Source of the DNA: Apostichopus japonicus
Lineage: Eukaryota > Echinodermata > Holothuroidea > Aspidochirotida > Stichopodidae
Direction of reading: 5' to 3'
NCBI RefSeq assembly: GCF_037975245.1
Contig: NC_092572.1
Span: forward strand, 9,023,501 to 9,087,500
DNA: 64,000 bases
In this document: positions 51,060-64,000 of the stretch, piece by piece
Layout of the letters: every line of letters starts with the position of its first letter
Position numbering within the stretch: position 1 is the stretch's first letter
Made by a program: the position numbers and the translations under genes
The notes under the pieces: model-generated
The model's database searches: none
What the model saw: the letters and a program-made list of their open reading frames with translations, nothing else
Told to the model about the DNA's origin: nothing

Positions 51060-54000
51060 AGAGGTGGCAAAGAGCAGAAGCATTTGATATTAGGCTGTCA
51101 GCATGACTGTGAAAGTTAGTAGTTAAGGATTACAAAAATAGTTCATATCATGCTGTCAACATTTCCATGAATTAAACATTGTCTGTAACTTATGCGAAAA
51201 CGATGTAAACAGAATATAAAATTTAAGGCAAGATTAACAAACTGTTACGTGGTGACTGCGGGTTTTCTTTTAAGAGCAAGTCAATGTTGAGTGGAATTTC
51301 TATAATATAACGTCCTCCCCCCCCCCCACCACTACCATTGTGTGGTCACTTAATTTGTAATTCAAATGAGAAATACAAATTTTCATCTTTATGTTACAAA
51401 CTTCAAGCAGGGAATATTCACCATGCAAATTGGTGTTTTGGAGACAGAATGCGCAGAGTTTGACTTTTTATGGTAATTTTGATATAACTATCCGAACTAT
51501 ACTATACTGCTCTAAGCAGAATATAACTAATGTTAAAACAGAAAATGACTGGTAAGTTATGAGTTAATTTTGGAAGATAAAAGAAAGGAAAGGAATGTCT
51601 TAGTTAGTAAAGTATTCAAATACACATGCAGCTATATACAGGAATACACCACTCTGTGGTATACGATACCAAATTAACCGCCCTTAGTTAATTACCATCC
51701 CCTGGACTGACGAGAGGAGTATAGGGGCTGGTGGGGGGGGGGGAGTAGCTCCCGAGTCCATATCAAAATGTAGGCTACAAAAAGGGTTTTCGATGACATG
51801 ATATTCCTCGAGGCTTGGCCTGGGTCTCAACCCTACTGGTTTTTTTTTATATTTATATCAATACTTTTGGCCTGTGCTTCCTATCTGACGCCACAGTATC
51901 CATTGGAAATCATGTAATCAGAAATAACAATTTTTTTTTTATTTAAACATATAACTTGCAGCTATCGTTAAAAATATGAAATGTATAAATCACTGACGTC
52001 ATACTTTTCAATTCGACATCGTCTCGCATTTGACTTGAGAACTTGAGTTCACACAGTAACGTGCTCTGAACGCCACCCACCCCCTCCCCCACCCCCCACT
52101 TTGGACTAGATTTATATTGCATATAGCATATATATTACACGATCAAGAACAACACACAACTTTCATTACATCTTTTCAAGCATTCAATTAGTTCCTCAAA
52201 TATTGTTTGATCTTTCATCAGTTCCATGCATGCATAAACCCGTATCATTTACTTGTTTAACTGGATATATAGACGGTATATATGAATTCAAATATTACGG
52301 TAAGGTTTACTCACAATTCTATACAATTTAATCATATTAAACTAGACGCTCTATAGAGTCACGAGGCCACCAGGGGGAAAAGGATACTGGTACCTTCACA
52401 TTACTTTCGTCCGTTCTGCAATGACGAAGCTCTCCCAATACTGAATCAGACTTTCCCTATTATACGCCTTTGAGAAAGTAATCACATATAATGTTACGTT
52501 TCGAAAGAGAACTTCATGCCCTCTGAAATGACTAAGTGAACTTTGACTCACTTTAGTGTAATATTTTCAAGTTAAGAGCCGCATATTTTATAGTGAAATG
52601 CCTTATATCGTCGAAACCGTCGGTGGTAGTCAATGGTTTGTTGAGCAGGGAGTTTTGAGAGCTACTAGTAGTAGGGATCGAATTTATACTCCCCCCTCCC
52701 CTCATCTAACCCTCGCCCCCGACTGAGGGCTATGATAGAGTCCGCCGCGGTAATGCTATTCATTTAGGCTGACATGCGCAGTGTAGAGAAAGCAACTATG
52801 TCCCTGACTTTTTAACTTAAATCACCAAAACCAAACAACTCTTTCACAAAGGATCATGACGTATGAGTTCTTCCCTGTGATTTGGTTAATAGGGACACAG
52901 AGTTGTCTATCAGTGATAACGCACAACAAAGTCATCCGGTGGCAACATATCGAATCAATTGGAGTTTCTTTACATGTGTCTTTAGGACGCAAATATATCA
53001 AAGAGAATTTAATCAAGATTTGTGAAATATAAACTGAAATATAAAGTACACAAACACAAAACAAATATAGCCCCCCCCCCCCCCCGCTCGCTCCCCACCT
53101 CAAAAGAACATTGGAAGTAAACAGCTGTTAATGAACACCACAAAAGCAACAATAATAATTATTACTCCTGATCGTCTGCTCATTTCGCAGAAATTCTTCA
53201 ACGTCGGACAATTTTCGGACTTGTCTCTCTCTCCCTCTTTCTGATATTTGTGATATATGCAAATAGGAATAACTCATCTCGGTTCCTTTTATCCAATAAC
53301 TGACATAATTTCACAAATGGCAAACTAAGAACCTGATACCATTAGTGTCGTTACGTTCAATGTGTGCCGCCAGAACTATAACAAATTTCTTTCGAGTGTA
53401 ATTTGAAACAATGCCATCTAATATATCCATACGTAGCCTACATGTCAAATCAATGTCCTTCATATTCACTTTTATCACACTGTGTTTTAATCTTGATTTC
53501 ACCACAATTTGATGGTAGCTCGGAGGTATGTGATTTTGCATGAATATACTCCCAAATGAAATAGTGCTTACTCGAACAACGAGATAACAATTGCAAAATC
53601 GTGTGGTGGTTTCCATATTATATCCACAATATAGTAGTGAACATACAGAGGGTGAGCCATAACCAGTTCTGTTTTCAAAATCCGTCTGCAGAAGCCTGTC
53701 TGATGAGTCCTGTAAGAAAAGTATAGTATAGGCTTAGAATTTCTGCTTGGTAATAACTTTAACTGTAATCGTTTGTTCTAAACTCAGTAACCTTGAAATG
53801 TTGTTCTTCTATGAGAGATGGACATGAACGTCCAGGGACGTATCTACGGGGTTGGGGGGGGGAGGGGGAGGGGGTTGGAGGGAGGTATCGTACCTCCCCA
53901 AATAATTGGCTTGAATCTTCCATAGTTGGAAAATCTCTGGTCACTGAAAAACATGCCAGTTGGGAAATTTGATCTATGCAACACCTCGTTTATTAATTTA

Positions 54001-55049
54001 AGCTGATCGCAATCTTGATAGGATTATTCTGACTGTTTCTGAGTCCAATAATATTTGGCTATTTCTAATATTTCTAATGTTAGGCTTACATAAGGCTTAC
54101 AAGATTTGACGAAATTCGAACTTACAAATTAACCGAAATCTTGTTTCTAACTCATTGTACAACCCATCATAAAGTTGAAAATACCACAAACTAACATTTA
54201 AATAGTCTGAATACGGCCAATTGGCGTCCGATTGCACCTTAGCATATTACTAAGTACCCGGTATAGCATATTTGAGGTTCAAAGAATTGACAACCCAGTC
54301 GTGTTATGCTGCTTATAATTTCGAAATTGGAATTTTAAGGAGGGCTTGTGTACGCAGTCAGTCCCCATCGAACGAATTAATGAGCTGAGAGAGCAGTTTT
54401 TTTTTGTAGCCCCGCCCTCCCCCCCCCCCCCGCCCCCAGAAGTATGAAATTTCGCGAAACTGCTTGAGACCTACCCCTCTTGTTTAAATGTTTGAATAAT
54501 GCAAAAGAAGGCATCGCTATAGCCACCATGACGCGGTAAGTTAAATCTCACAACATTTGGTTTTCGTAATTAAACAGTAAAAATTTCTAATTTTGTCGTA
54601 CTCTCTGATAAATTTCCATTGAATATCGTGCCTTTTTTCATGGCTCCAAAAAGTGCCATTAAATTTGCCTTGAACTTGACTTCGTTACAGGAGAAAAATG
54701 CACATTTTTGTCAAAATTGGCTAGATTAGACTATACTCTTTTCATTGATACCAAATTCGCTATTGGAAATGTACTAGTCTTGTCAATAATCAACGTATTA
54801 ACTTAACGGCAAAACACAGCGTTATGTGATACAGATGTTAGGACTTAATTGTATTGGCTCTGCGTGTACATGTAATGATGCATACATTGCTTTAATTCGT
54901 AGCAAACGACCATGTCAATATCTACATTGTACACATGCTTCATAGTCATTATATTACTATAGCCCTGAAATTTAGCAGAAAATACTCATCTTCTTTCAAC
55001 TCATTATGCAAGTTCTGAAGATGAAGTGTAGCCTAGGAAAAAATTACCT
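51060..55049. other. Intergenic, no gene recognised
   Basis: Several C/G runs (51309, 51731, 53070-53085, 54418-54432). One copy of the 30-base word shared with 56790-56819 lies at 54663-54692. Confidence 0.5.
53833..53890 (+). mobile_element. Possible single hAT-type terminus
   Basis: CAGGGACGTATCTACGGGG followed by a poly(G) run looks like the left end of the hAT MITEs in this window. No matching right end was found. Confidence 0.3.
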
Positions 55050-55410
55050 CAAACTAACCACGGCAAAATATCATCCCTTTTTACATGGTAAACTGTGGTA
55101 CAATACCAACATTTGACTGGTATTTTGGTCCTATGGATGCGGTTTACCACAGTTTTTCCATAGTGCCATACCACAATTTATCATGGTTTTAATTACTTTC
55201 TATGTCATCTTCACAGTGAATCAATCTCAAATTTACCCTATGTGGACTATATGGCATTACCATAGTTTTACCCCAATTAACCACAATTTTACCCTAAAGC
55301 TGTACCAATTAGTTTTACTCTAATTGTACCATGGTTTTACCCTAAATGTACCACAGTTTTACCGTAAATTTACCAGAGTTGTATCCCAATTGCACAACAG
55401 TTTTCCCTAC
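55050..55410. repeat. Degenerate ACCACAGTTTTACCCTAA repeat
   Basis: TTACCACAGTTT, ACCATGGTTTTACCCTAA, TGTACCACAGTTTTACCG and TTTACCAGAG words recur every 18-25 bases. A second small patch lies at 55705-55750. Confidence 0.7.
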
Positions 55411-55750
55411 TTGTCTTAATTATAATCAGTACACCACAAATTACCTTAAATTTCACCCATTGGTGGATTGTATCATAACTGGGCTAGTTGAAAACATACA
55501 ACAAAGCAACTCATACAGTATGTCATGATGTCGTATGTATATAATAGCATTCTATTTTATGCACCAGATTTGGTCAAAATGTTGCACTCACAACAGGCAT
55601 GACAACAATATAAAGGTTAAACAGTTTTACAGAATATGGTATGTACAGTTGTTGTAAAGTAAAATAAGTATGTACCGTAATTTTATTGGGTTAGGCCTAC
55701 TGTTGCAAATTTACCATGTTTTACCCCAATTTAACCATAATTTACTGCTG

Positions 55751-58700
55751 TAAGACTAGGGTACATAAATTGTTTCTTGTATCTTATATAGGGTGATATA
55801 TTATTGTATTCATGTACTTTTTAACTGTTCGACCAAATTTTCCTGCCATTCCTGGACTTGCCGTCCTACTGCTTTACATCAAGTCTCTTCATAGTGTTTA
55901 AAAGTATATGTTTCGTTGTGTTGTTACTATTTTCTTACATTTTACCGTCTCAAAGTTTTATGTAATATGAACGAGAAATAAGGAGACCAAAAGACAAATA
56001 AAAATGTGTTGTCATTCTTAAAAAAGAAAGTTCTCTGACCAAAAGTCCCTCAAAGCTGACCTCATCGTGGTGTCAGAGTGGCAACCTCTGTCTTTTCAGT
56101 GGGTGAACTAGAACTTTGTCTGGCCATTTTAAAGCCAAAATGCCCTCTCAGGTGTTATATTTAATTGCCTGTTGTATAACCTGCATGTGTCCACAAACCT
56201 AGTTATGCTTGAAAATATACCCAGTAAAAAGGCCCTTGTCTGATACCATCAAGGCTCCATAGGCTGATTACTAGCATCCCCATGTACAATTTAAAGATGG
56301 TGAATTTGAAGGGGCACTGGCAGGGCGTGGACTCTTTGCAGTGGCAGGGCTTGTACCTGGAAGAGCACCAGGTCCATCTTCATGAGAGTCTCTAAATAAG
56401 ATTATTGCTGGGGATAAATGCAAACCAGTGTTGAGTGTCTGACTTCAGCGAGTAGTACTAAAAGTAGCGATTGTTACGATATGGCATTGCTTGCATGTAT
56501 TGTTATGTGTGGAACCGGATGTACCAAATCGATTCATTGGCAGTGAGTATTTCATGATCTCCAGGCGTCCTTATGCCCATATCCACACAGAAAAGTAAAT
56601 TCACTGCCGCGAATATGTCCTCTTATCATTCGATATAAGCATGGAGTCCCATCATATAAGCAGTTTAATTCCATTAATTTTGTCACGCTTAGTTATAGCA
56701 TTTCGCGCAATACGTACCAACGTGGAACGGGACAGTCACTAGTCTTTACTCATAACCTGTATTCGTAACCTGTATTCTTGTGCGTGTTTATTTGCCGTGA
56801 ACTTGACTTCGTTACAGGATGATTTGAAGAGAAATGGAGATTAATTCGTGGCAAAGGAGCTTTTTCAGCGAATATACTAGTTTTCAAAATTGAGAATGAT
56901 GATAATCATGCCAAAAAAGCATTCTTCTAATCAGTTCGAGAGTGGTTAATTTACGTTCGGAAAATACGGCTGAAATTCCCTTTCCACTCCATTGTTGTGT
57001 CTTTTGTCAATAATAATTGGATTAAACACCTTTCCTCCATCAAATTCAACTGTTACCAGACATATAAATTGGTTAAAGACTGAGATATTGACCTTCGAAA
57101 ATGATTAGTTTTACCTAATTAAATATTAATGAGGAGTGACGTCAAGAAACCCCATGCATACTATATGGATATGCAGACATGATGGCTCCTCCTGGATGTA
57201 CATTCAATGTGCATTTTAGAAGTGAAGGGACTATTTTGTCTCAAATTTCCCCTTACCAACACCCCACGCCCTCAAAAATTGTTGAAATTTCGAAATAATA
57301 AATATCGATTATTTTGGCTTCAATTCAAAATATATTCCTGGATCGCACTACTCAAAATGGGCTATACGCAAATCATTTTATTGGTTTACAACATTTAGCA
57401 TATAATAAAAGTTGAGAACATTTGGTCACGTTCATTTGAACATCTTTTGCTTCAAATGAGAGTTCCGCAAATATTTCTCAGAAATGTACAACAAGAAGTA
57501 GCTAGTATATGTAATATCTCCATTGGACTATTTTAGCTTACCGATATAGAGTTTTCTACCGACGCGCATGTTACTATAAGACCATTAACAATAGTGAAAA
57601 TAGTATGATTGTTTGAAGAAATATCTAAGGAAGTGTAGATGTACGGAACCCCGGTCATCTGCTTTCACGGATATTAGGGATAGAGAGAGATCACTATATA
57701 TGTTATAAAGAAGACAAAAACATAACTATAAATCAATAAGAAAATAAAAAGCATTTTATGACTTAAAAAAAGGCAAGCCAATTTTTAAAATCGTTGTGTT
57801 ATGTGTCAGTTTCATTATATTTCTGAGAAGAAAATGAACATATTATAACATCGGCATGTCAAGAATACGAACAACAGTTTCCTTGAACCCGAGTAACGGT
57901 TTGAACTTTTGGTTTCAAACTATCGACGTACATTGACTACGCCATCCGTTTCATAATATATATTTCATAATATATATATCTAAAATGTGCTAATGTGCTT
58001 ATAAAATCTATCATTATGATATGCACTCATCTCTCTCTCCATTAAAAATTTGTACTCACTCGGGCATTTTTTTGGGGGGGGGGGGAGGGCGGGGGTGGAA
58101 CTAGTTCCACAAAACTCTGTAGTGAGGCGGCGACTAAAAATTGTAGTCTGTTTTACTCTTAACCGTATGTCTAATAAGAGGTGAATTAACCCATTGGTCA
58201 TTGAACCATGTAGAGCTTCACGCTCTTACAACTTAACGCAGCCAAATGGATCTGTTAAGTCGATACCCTAATAGATTGCCGTAATATTGTTTTTTTTTAA
58301 CTTAGCCTTTAAAAACTACATACCGGTACGACAATAAATTATTATTGAGCCTTTTTTATAGAGTTAAATTATAAATAAACCGTTGATAAATTTAGGGAGA
58401 ATTGGCTGCAAGGCAAATGACAACAAATATATCATGATAATTAAAAAAAAAAAAAAAAACAGGACAAAAAAAAACTTTCTATTTTATTACTAGTTAGGGT
58501 AATCTATCATACAGGGCGACGTGTCAACATTGTGCATACAATACCATATTACTTAAAAGTCATATCCCGCGTTATATATAACCCAGTACTGCATTACCAG
58601 CGCTTCTGTATTTGTTTGGCAAATGCCGGTTCAACTGACTGCAACAGAATTTGCGCCTGTCTTGGTTTGTGGCATAAATTAGTGAATTTGGCTGGTAAGC

Positions 58701-59411
58701 TCAAATGATGTTAATCAACACCTTTGAGCTCTCTGTTTGCATTAACCTATACAGTCGCCCGTTTTCATCATAGTTATATACAATATCAGGATACTGTTAC
58801 TGTATACCTATATACAACTACAGAGGGATGGTGACATCGTTAACAAGTTGTTTTTGAAGGAAATCAGTATACTTGTGCTTTTGTTACACATGTGCTTACA
58901 TGACCATTTATGAACTGCATTTTTCGGATACATATGGAGGCATTTTACTAATACATTTTTCATTTATTTGTAAGTATATATTGCATTATTGGTTGGAAAT
59001 AATATAATGTAAGTAATATTGTTTTTTATTTGTTTTTCATATTCAATGCTAGCCATGCATTTTCCTAACGCTTGTTAATATCGTGACATATACTATTATT
59101 ATATATGATACATGACTAATTGTATAGAAGACTGTATGGTATACGCTGGCTCGTCATTAGGTCAACTGTAATATATAAAGGATGTTGTAAAAGGTAACCC
59201 AGCGAATTGCAGGGGCTATTCTGTCACTAATATTTGCACATAACTGTATTCCAATTCCCAGAGTATCCAAATATTATAACTGGTTAAAATAAAGTCCTTT
59301 GACAACCGTAATATCTAAAATGATATGGGCCCATACAGAGAGAATGTGTTAATGTAGAAGAATAATGACACCTATAACCCATCTATTTCTTATATATGTA
59401 TTACGATTTAG

Positions 59412-59415
<4 letters not shown>
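55751..59415. other. Intergenic, no gene recognised
   Basis: Second copy of the 30-base shared word at 56790-56819; poly(G) at 58073-58085; poly(A) at 58443-58460. Confidence 0.5.

Positions 59416-59484
<69 letters not shown>
59416..59484. repeat. (TA)n followed by (TG)n
   Basis: About 34 bases of TA then 34 bases of TG. Confidence 0.95.
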
Positions 59485-59485
<1 letters not shown>

Positions 59486-59802
59486 GGGGACTATAGACCC
59501 ACTCAATCAAACTGTAGTATGGTCCCTAAGGTATTGTAGCCTGCCCTGTAGGTGTCTTGTAGGTGCAAGTACATTGTGTGCGTGTTTTCGGGTGTCTGGT
59601 GGGTGTTTTGTGGGTGTCATCTACGTGCAAAACATCTCAATGGCACAGAGCTCGATGTTGTGGTAACTTAATCCGAGCCTCTTTTCTTACCGAGGACGAG
59701 ATCGTTCTACCTGCCTGCGCTGGTGTCAAAAAAAAAAGGCAAATGCTAAGTGTAGTATCAGAGTTTCTGACTTTCTCAAGTTTTCGAACCACATTATCTT
59801 AC

Positions 59803-59839
59803 CTGCAGGGAGTTGTTATGCATCCATAACAACTCCCTG
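59803..59839. mobile_element. 37-bp palindromic micro-element with 7-bp target-site duplication
   Basis: Perfect 15-bp arms starting CAGGGAGTTGTTATG (59806-59820 and 59825-59839) surround CATC. ATCTTAC repeats flank it at 59796-59802 and 59840-59846. Three extra bases (CTG) sit on the left side. The arms match the 18746 element. Confidence 0.72.
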
Positions 59840-60950
59840 ATCTTACTCTAATTTCCCTTAATCATACAAGCAACAAAAGAAAATATATTAGTTGTTAAAA
59901 ATGTATTATAATAATGTCCTGTGGATGATGATGCTTTGAAACTGTTTTTTCCCATTGTAAGGTTTGAGTTGATAATTGTTCAAGACGTGTCTGTACAGGG
60001 ATCTGCTACTAGGGCAAGAAAAAGAAAAAAAGTTTAATAATGGAGACGATTTGTTTATAGAATGGCGTAAGGCAGAAGTTTAGACTGCAAAAGTCATATA
60101 AACGAAGAAAGACAAAAAATTGAGTGCTATTAATCTTTATATTTCTGTTTCGGATATCAAGATATTCAGCTACAAACAATACGAAAAATATTTAATTTGA
60201 CGATGACGTTGGATCGTCTAAGCAAGACTAAGTGTTAACGGTTAACCAATGGTTTGGTAAATTCCACTAACTCAAACCAAAAAGCTGTTCTTTTTAACTT
60301 TATATAAGCATTCTATGAACAAAAGAGTGAATGCCGTGGATGCCATTTAGTACCATTTGTCATTGAATAATAAATATGTAAGACATTGCAAATATGTTAT
60401 TTGAGGCCATGAAATTCTTGAATTCTTATTCAAGTTTGTGAGTCATCAAACTGACCTAGCAAATGGTGAGAGGCCTCAAAATGCGGTTCATTTCTCGAAA
60501 GTTTGATGTGGCAATAAAAATAGAACATAGGGTATGCAACGTTTAGTTTAACAGACTACAGCGTATAAAAAGTTAATTCCGTGTCTCAATTAACCCTTTA
60601 ATGCCTTTCCGATGAGGCGATGATACAAACGTTGTTTAAAGTTCACAGCTAAGTGTTACATCAATTTTAGACTACCTCTTTTGATAGAACTGGTCTATAT
60701 TAAATAAGCTAGAGTTATGATCATCCTAAAAATCGTTGCATCTATAGGATATGAAATCTCATGGTGAGGTTCCTTACAGAAGATTTCTTTCCAAGATAAT
60801 CATACACCTTTTGTAAACACCGAACAGACCCTTACAGTTCGAAAGCTTGAACAACACGTATATAACGGGAAATTTAGTTTTAATAACTTTGCAGTGTGGG
60901 AGAAAACTATTTTCAGGGCATTGTGATGCTTTGTGCTTTGTGTTGGGCTT

Positions 60951-61140
60951 TCGTTGATTTGCTCTGTGTTTCGTTGATTTGCTCTGTGTTTCGTTGATTT
61001 GCTTTGTGATTCGTTGATTTGCTCTGTGTTTCGTTGATTTGCTCTGTGTTTCGTTGTATTGCTTTGTGTTTCGTTGATTTGCTCTGTGTTTCGTTGTATT
61101 GCTCTGTGTTTCGTTGATTTGCTTCGTGTTTCGTGGTGTT
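60951..61140. repeat. 20-bp minisatellite (TCGTTGATTTGCTCTGTGTT)n
   Basis: Nine and a half copies in strict 20-base register with few changes. Because 20 is not a multiple of 3, the minus-strand frames here cycle through repeated NETQSKSTKHRANQR-type peptides and are not a real protein. Confidence 0.95.
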
Positions 61141-62786
61141 GTAATGTAATATACTGCACGTCTTGGTAAAACTGTTGACCCCAAATTCAACAAACCTGCT
61201 TCAAGTTAACATTAAACTCAACTTCAACTGAATTAATTTAAGCTAACTCGCGACGACTTATTCGATCATTATGTTGCATTGAATTCATGTGTTGACGGGG
61301 GATGGGGGGGGGGGACATGTCTTCCCAAATTGTTAGATTTCGTCCCTATCGCACATTCTGTGCATGGTTTTGAGCCCATCCTGAAGGATCATGAAAGAAC
61401 TTGTCGCCTCACTTTTCGTTGCTTTAATAACCTGCATCCTCACGCACTGTTCTAAGCCTATTTGTCAAAATACATTAACGAAGGATTTGTAAGGCTCCTG
61501 GGGGGAAGTATAAGAACTTGCCATTGGGCCGCAGATTTGCCCGCCTGTACCAAGACCCGTCCTCTATGATGTCACACAGTTAGACTCCCTTGTCATTTGC
61601 AATGCTCCCTCCCTCCTCTCACGCCCTCTCCTCTCATTTTGAGAAGCCAATCGAAGCCCCTGGAGCGCATTCAAGGTTAATCTAAAGCATATAGCAGACA
61701 ATAAACCATCGGCTTCGCATACTAGCAAAGAAAAAAAGAAAAGAAAAAAAAAACTAATAAATAAAAGAATAAAAGTCGCGAAAATATAAAGCCATCAGAT
61801 ATGCAATATTTAAAAATAAATGAAACCCAAAGATTAAAGTAGATGGCACTGAACATATAGCAGACGCCATCGCTGCGGGGAAATTTTGATCTTGGATGAA
61901 GATAACGTACCACGCTTTTAACTTTTGATTAAAAATCATCCAACAAAACCGTTCAAATTTGGATATTCAAGAAGCGGAACCATCTGATACTTTAGCAGCA
62001 CGTACGCCAACAATCACGTGATTGATATTTTCAATTTATTCTTTCAACTTGACTCTCTTCAAATTCACTGCAAAGGCATTTCTCAAAGGCATACATTATT
62101 CAACAAGTTGTGTCAAATATGGCGACTGTTAACTTTCTGTTCATATGATTCTTTTCCCTCCTATTATAATACGCATATGTTACATGCATCACACTTTAAC
62201 AAAAGCAACAATAAAAAAAAAGCCGTACAAGACTGTACCAGTGAAAATCGTATATGAATAATAAAAAAAAAATAAAAAAACTTACGGCAATGTTATTGTA
62301 TACTTGATTTGAACTCGAAGTGCTCTCTAAATATTTGAAGCATTGTTGGATAGTTGTTTGGTTTGCGTGTAGTCTATAGTCTATGAAGTATACATAATTG
62401 ATTATGGCATCATTGGTCTGTTTTATGTATATATATATGTATATATTGGGTGCCTATACAAATGAAACGCACAAGCATTAGTGGAAAACCCATGCACATT
62501 CGCGGCATATATATGCATGGTTCTCTAATACTGAATGACCACTGCATGTATATTGAACGGTTAGAGGGCTATTCGGGTAAAGCTGGTTGTGTTGATTGCT
62601 ATCCACTGTTGAAGTTAGAGTTGCTGAATTATCTTTGCATCTTGAGGTAATATACGGTGACATTTGCATATCTTTTATACATGGCGTGTATAAGGTACAA
62701 TTCTATCAACCGTAACTCGAATTATGGACAAGATATTGTGATTTCTACTCTTGTTTTTTGCCTTAAACAGTGTGGAACATTTGTCT
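61141..62786. other. Intergenic, no gene recognised
   Basis: A G run near 61303 and an A-rich stretch at 61728-61760. Nothing coding is supported. Confidence 0.5.
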
Positions 62787-62842
62787 ATTTGAAAACAAAA
62801 TTATATGTTCCGAATCTGCCATCTAATGTAGGGAATACATAG

Positions 62843-62912
<70 letters not shown>

Positions 62913-62978
62913 AGAGAAAACCAGAGAAATAAAAAATTATATGTTTTGAATCTGCCATCTAATGTAGGGAATACATAG

Positions 62979-63064
<86 letters not shown>
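62787..63064. repeat. Tandem duplication containing two (TA)n arrays
   Basis: The unit AATTATATGTTCCGAATCTG then CCATCTAATGTAGGGAATAC and ATAGC(TA)n occurs at about 62799 and again at about 62936. The two copies differ by only two or three bases outside TA. Confidence 0.9.
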
Positions 63065-63067
<3 letters not shown>

Positions 63068-63204
63068 GCGTTGGTTTCAAGTTACTTTACTGTCAATTAA
63101 TAATATCTTTTTCGTATCATATGTTTGATTGCAAATTAATGTCTTGGGCTATCAGTGTGCGTAAAGTAATGATTACGAATTACATAGATCATAGGCATAT
63201 CAGG

Positions 63205-63265
63205 GGAAGGGAGAGAGAGAGAGAGAGAGAGAGAGGGGTGGAGAGAGGGGGTGGGGAGGGGGGAG
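63205..63265. repeat. (GA)n and G-rich purine tract
   Basis: GAGAGAGAGAGAGAGAGAG followed by GGGGTGGAGAGAGGGGGTGG. Confidence 0.9.
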
Positions 63266-63461
63266 ATAGTGTCCCACTCATGTAGGTCACTGTGGCCCTT
63301 CATCTGTATCGTAGTACGTATGGGTATAGTTGTGTTGGTGCGTGTATTTGATTTGTGTACTAGTATTACCATGTTAACCTGGTTCCCGAATTGTTTCTTT
63401 TTTCTTGGTCTCTAAAGAATATATATTAGATATTTTGCACGACATTACAATTCCCACTTTG

Positions 63462-63595
63462 GTATGAGTACGAGTAGAAGTAAAAGGCTCTAAGTATGAG
63501 TACATTATTTGGTATTCGGTCATGGTACTATACACTATTCCAAATGTCGCGAATTCGAGTACATTATTGTGTACTAGGTCATGATACTATACTAT
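63462..63595. repeat. GAGTAC-rich cluster 4 with internal direct repeat
   Basis: GAGTACATTATTTGGTATTC then GGTCATGGTACTATAC is repeated as GAGTACATTATTGTGTACTA then GGTCATGATACTATAC about 62 bases later. Confidence 0.6.
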
Positions 63596-64000
63596 AGAGA
63601 GCAACAAAAGGGTACCGATGGTCTGCGATCTGACTTGGATGATTTCGAAACTGCTGGTTGTGAGATTTCTTGTTTCCTTTTCTTTTGAGGGGAGGGAGTA
63701 ACTTTACTTTTTGGCGAATATAATGCCATAACGATGGCAGTGACTCAGTGAAGTAAAGGGGGATTGCTCGCCAGCAAATTAATCCTCATCCATCCTTATG
63801 TTTCCACAACTATACCCTCCTCCCACCCCCCTCCCACAACCCCTCCTGATTCGGGTCTCACTAAGTTGGCAATTGGATTTACAACCCCCTGATTCAACGA
63901 AGGATCTGATAAGGAATCGAGTGTTATCGACCTGCGTACGTGTATGTCTCTTTGCCGTCGATTCAGCGGATGGTAAATGTGTCCGTGTGTGTGAGCCAGC

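Noticed and set aside
60774-61193. Repetitive NETQSKSTKHRANQR-type protein on the minus strand
   Set aside because: The 20-bp DNA unit shifts frame each copy and opens two frames at once. There is no signal of selection on protein.

Overview
The window is AT-rich, intron-rich animal DNA dominated by repeats. It looks like a marine invertebrate deuterostome, most likely an echinoderm and perhaps a sea cucumber. The reasons are a gustatory-receptor-like (GRL) gene of the type known from echinoderms, hemichordates and cnidarians, long (TA)n arrays, frequent poly(C)/poly(G) tracts, and tRNA-derived SINEs. The species call is inference; no database could be consulted. There are no operons, CRISPR arrays, rRNA genes or phage features.

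Two protein-coding genes can be assembled by joining open frames across canonical splice sites. (1) A rolling stone-like multipass membrane protein on the + strand has three coding exons at 10795-10848, 11940-12174 and 13099-13661 (283 aa). (2) A gustatory-receptor-like 7TM protein on the - strand has four coding exons at 23720-22458, 19885-19817, 18607-18518 and 18251-18174 (499 aa, all introns phase 0). The three short 3' exons would be missed by an ORF search. In each gene a splice acceptor precedes the first coding exon, so each probably has an upstream, mostly non-coding 5' exon that I could not place.

The rest is mobile-element debris and simple repeats. Left part (1-10 kb): (TA)n arrays, an inverted-repeat MITE, hAT-type MITEs, a 60-bp unit flanked by 14-bp target-site duplications, a decayed PIF/Harbinger transposase piece, and a tRNA-derived SINE. 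Around the two genes (10-24 kb): a long hairpin in intron 1 of the rolling stone-like gene, a 143-bp tandem repeat, a reverse SINE copy, an 11-bp minisatellite and a 484-bp hAT MITE inside introns of the receptor gene, and an AAT array. Right part (24-64 kb): more SINEs, MITEs, minisatellites with 19-, 20- and about 70-bp units, GAGTAC-rich clusters and many (TA)n arrays, with no convincing gene.

The most unusual signals are very small. Three short palindromes (26-37 bp, little more than two joined terminal repeats) are each flanked by a perfect 7-bp direct repeat and share the start CA(G/T)GGAG(C/T)T. They look like minimal DNA transposon derivatives. A separate dispersed family carries a hammerhead-ribozyme-like core; one 60-bp copy has a perfect 14-bp target-site duplication. 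These two families are the best candidates for an undescribed system here.
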